Source: CAVQBP01 sp963848195
GTDB lineage: Bacteria; Bacteroidota; Ignavibacteria; Ignavibacteriales; Ignavibacteriaceae
Direction: 5' to 3'
DNA length: 64,000 nucleotides
Assembly (NCBI GenBank): GCA_963848195.1
Contig: CAWKCY010000011.1
Location: forward strand, 124,001-188,000
The notes below the pieces were generated by a model. It made no database searches. It was not told where the DNA came from and saw only the letters and a list, made by a program, of their open reading frames with translations. The position numbers and the translations under genes are program-made. Below, one piece after another: positions 63,491-64,000 of this stretch. Each line of letters begins with the position of its first letter. Within the stretch, counting starts at the first letter, position 1.

Positions 63491-63834
63491 GCATTCACCA
63501 CTAAGTACATAAGTTCATAAATATAGTTGCGTATCTAATAGAACATCGTAGATGTTCCATTATTGTAGTAAGAAACTCCCCGCCATTCTCAAAATCCTCA
63601 AGAGGATCAATAAAATACGTCATAATATTTATGAACCAAAGCACTAAGGAAACACTTAGTAAAATTCTAAGATACAAAAAACAAAAGACAAATAAGCACC
63701 AAATAAAGAAATTCAAAATTACAAAAGGCCTTTGGGATCTTAAAATTTTATACACCTTTCTTTGTAAAATATAACAAACAATCAATCTGATATCTTTATT
63801 TTCTGTTTGTAATAAAATAATTAATGGAGAAATT
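63491..63834. repeat. Intergenic region with a dispersed repeat (second copy)
   Basis: The 344 bases hold a relative of the ~135-bp element at 50554: the shared blocks run from 63516 to 63648, with GAACATC-GTA-GATGTTC (63541-63557) intact and followed by CATTATTGTAG. From about 63650 the DNA is AT-rich and holds the promoter of the next gene. I see no gene. Confidence 0.6.
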
Positions 63835-64000
63835 ATGAAACAAGAAACTTTAAAAATTGAAGGAATGTCATGCGGACATTGTGTAATGGCAGTTAAAAAA
63901 GAACTTAGTAAATTAGAAAATGTAAAGGTAAACGATGTTCAAATCGGAAGTGCTGATGTTGAATTTGATGAGACTAAAGTGAATGAAAAAATACTAGCAG
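63835..64000 (+). CDS. HMA-domain protein, N-terminus, cut by window edge
   Basis: The frame starts at the ATG at 63835 with GGAG eight bases before it and has 55 codons before the edge. It begins MKQETLKIEGMSCGHCVMAV, so the metal-binding pair is Cys13/Cys16 in the MSCGHC motif of copper chaperones and of P-type ATPases. Either a small CopZ-like chaperone or the N-terminal domain of a copper ATPase is possible; the sequence ends too early to tell. The neighbouring HMA-AraC gene suggests copper control. Confidence 0.85.
   Translation, partial: MKQETLKIEGMSCGHCVMAVKKELSKLENVKVNDVQIGSADVEFDETKVNEKILA

Noticed and set aside
63501..63785. Minus-strand hydrophobic frame before the last HMA gene
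   Set aside because: It lies within the dispersed repeat and the promoter region; no Shine-Dalgarno and no partner.
1..64000. tRNA, rRNA, riboswitch or replication origin
   Set aside because: Looked for by eye; nothing in the intergenic gaps had a cloverleaf, conserved rRNA segment, known riboswitch core or DnaA-box cluster. A covariance-model scan would be the decisive test.

Overview
The window looks like chromosomal DNA from a low-GC member of the Ignavibacteria (Bacteroidota/Chlorobiota lineage). The main clues are a secreted protein ending in the YPNPFNPST-type sorting domain used by type IX secretion in this lineage, two korAB pairs for a 2-oxoacid:ferredoxin oxidoreductase, a Bacteroidota-type prolipoprotein transferase, a TonB-dependent barrel with an N-terminal carboxypeptidase-regulatory fold, and very AT-rich intergenic DNA full of small hairpin repeats. 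This assignment is inference from gene content; no rRNA or tRNA gene was seen. Layout: 1-8.2 kb carries an ABC exporter, a macrodomain protein, a DMT permease and housekeeping genes (eno, lgt, hisS, an EIIA protein). 8.5-16.1 kb is a nitric-oxide block, almost all on the minus strand: an Rrf2 regulator with a Cys triad, a NapH-like iron-sulfur membrane protein, a two-part ScdA/RIC iron-sulfur repair protein, a quinol NO reductase, a group III truncated haemoglobin and a hemerythrin-like protein. Two matching 24-bp palindromes sit directly in front of the regulator and of the iron-sulfur gene. 16.5-30.8 kb is mixed: a VOC protein, Sco and PCuAC copper chaperones, a broken YihY gene, purL, a response regulator with a PAS sensor kinase, a GNAT, a glutamine amidotransferase, a GH43-like secreted enzyme and a broken papain-like peptidase. 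31.0-45.0 kb looks like one envelope regulon: an OmpR-type regulator (frameshifted as read) with its kinase, a TonB-type receptor, a beta-propeller, a rhodanese-like lipoprotein, a PAP2 phosphatase, a PepSY-like protein and a TolC/adaptor/RND efflux set. A direct repeat (TTTTCAT, 11-bp period) lies before the regulator, the receptor and the PepSY gene and again between PepSY and tolC; it is the likely binding site of the cluster's own regulator. 45.1-50.4 kb holds a thioesterase, threonine aldolase, and a TlpA thioredoxin / outer-membrane protein / Omp28-like T9SS cargo operon. 50.8-57.4 kb has two tandem, diverged korAB operons. 58.2-64 kb has a DinB protein, a TPR protein, a 2H phosphoesterase, a large secreted protein of unknown activity, an HMA-AraC fusion regulator and the start of a second HMA protein. 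Several repeat families fill the intergenic spaces: hairpins with a TTTA loop and compensated stems, hairpins with a GTA loop followed by an AATATTATT-like tail, 96-98 bp elements with palindromic AAAGATG ends, elements bounded by AAGTTACGCAA, a CATTCTGAAC repeat (one copy supplies the C-terminus of a gene), and simple minisatellites. No transposase for any of them lies in the window. At least four genes read as single-base frameshifts, mostly at short homopolymers; these may be consensus errors rather than true pseudogenes.
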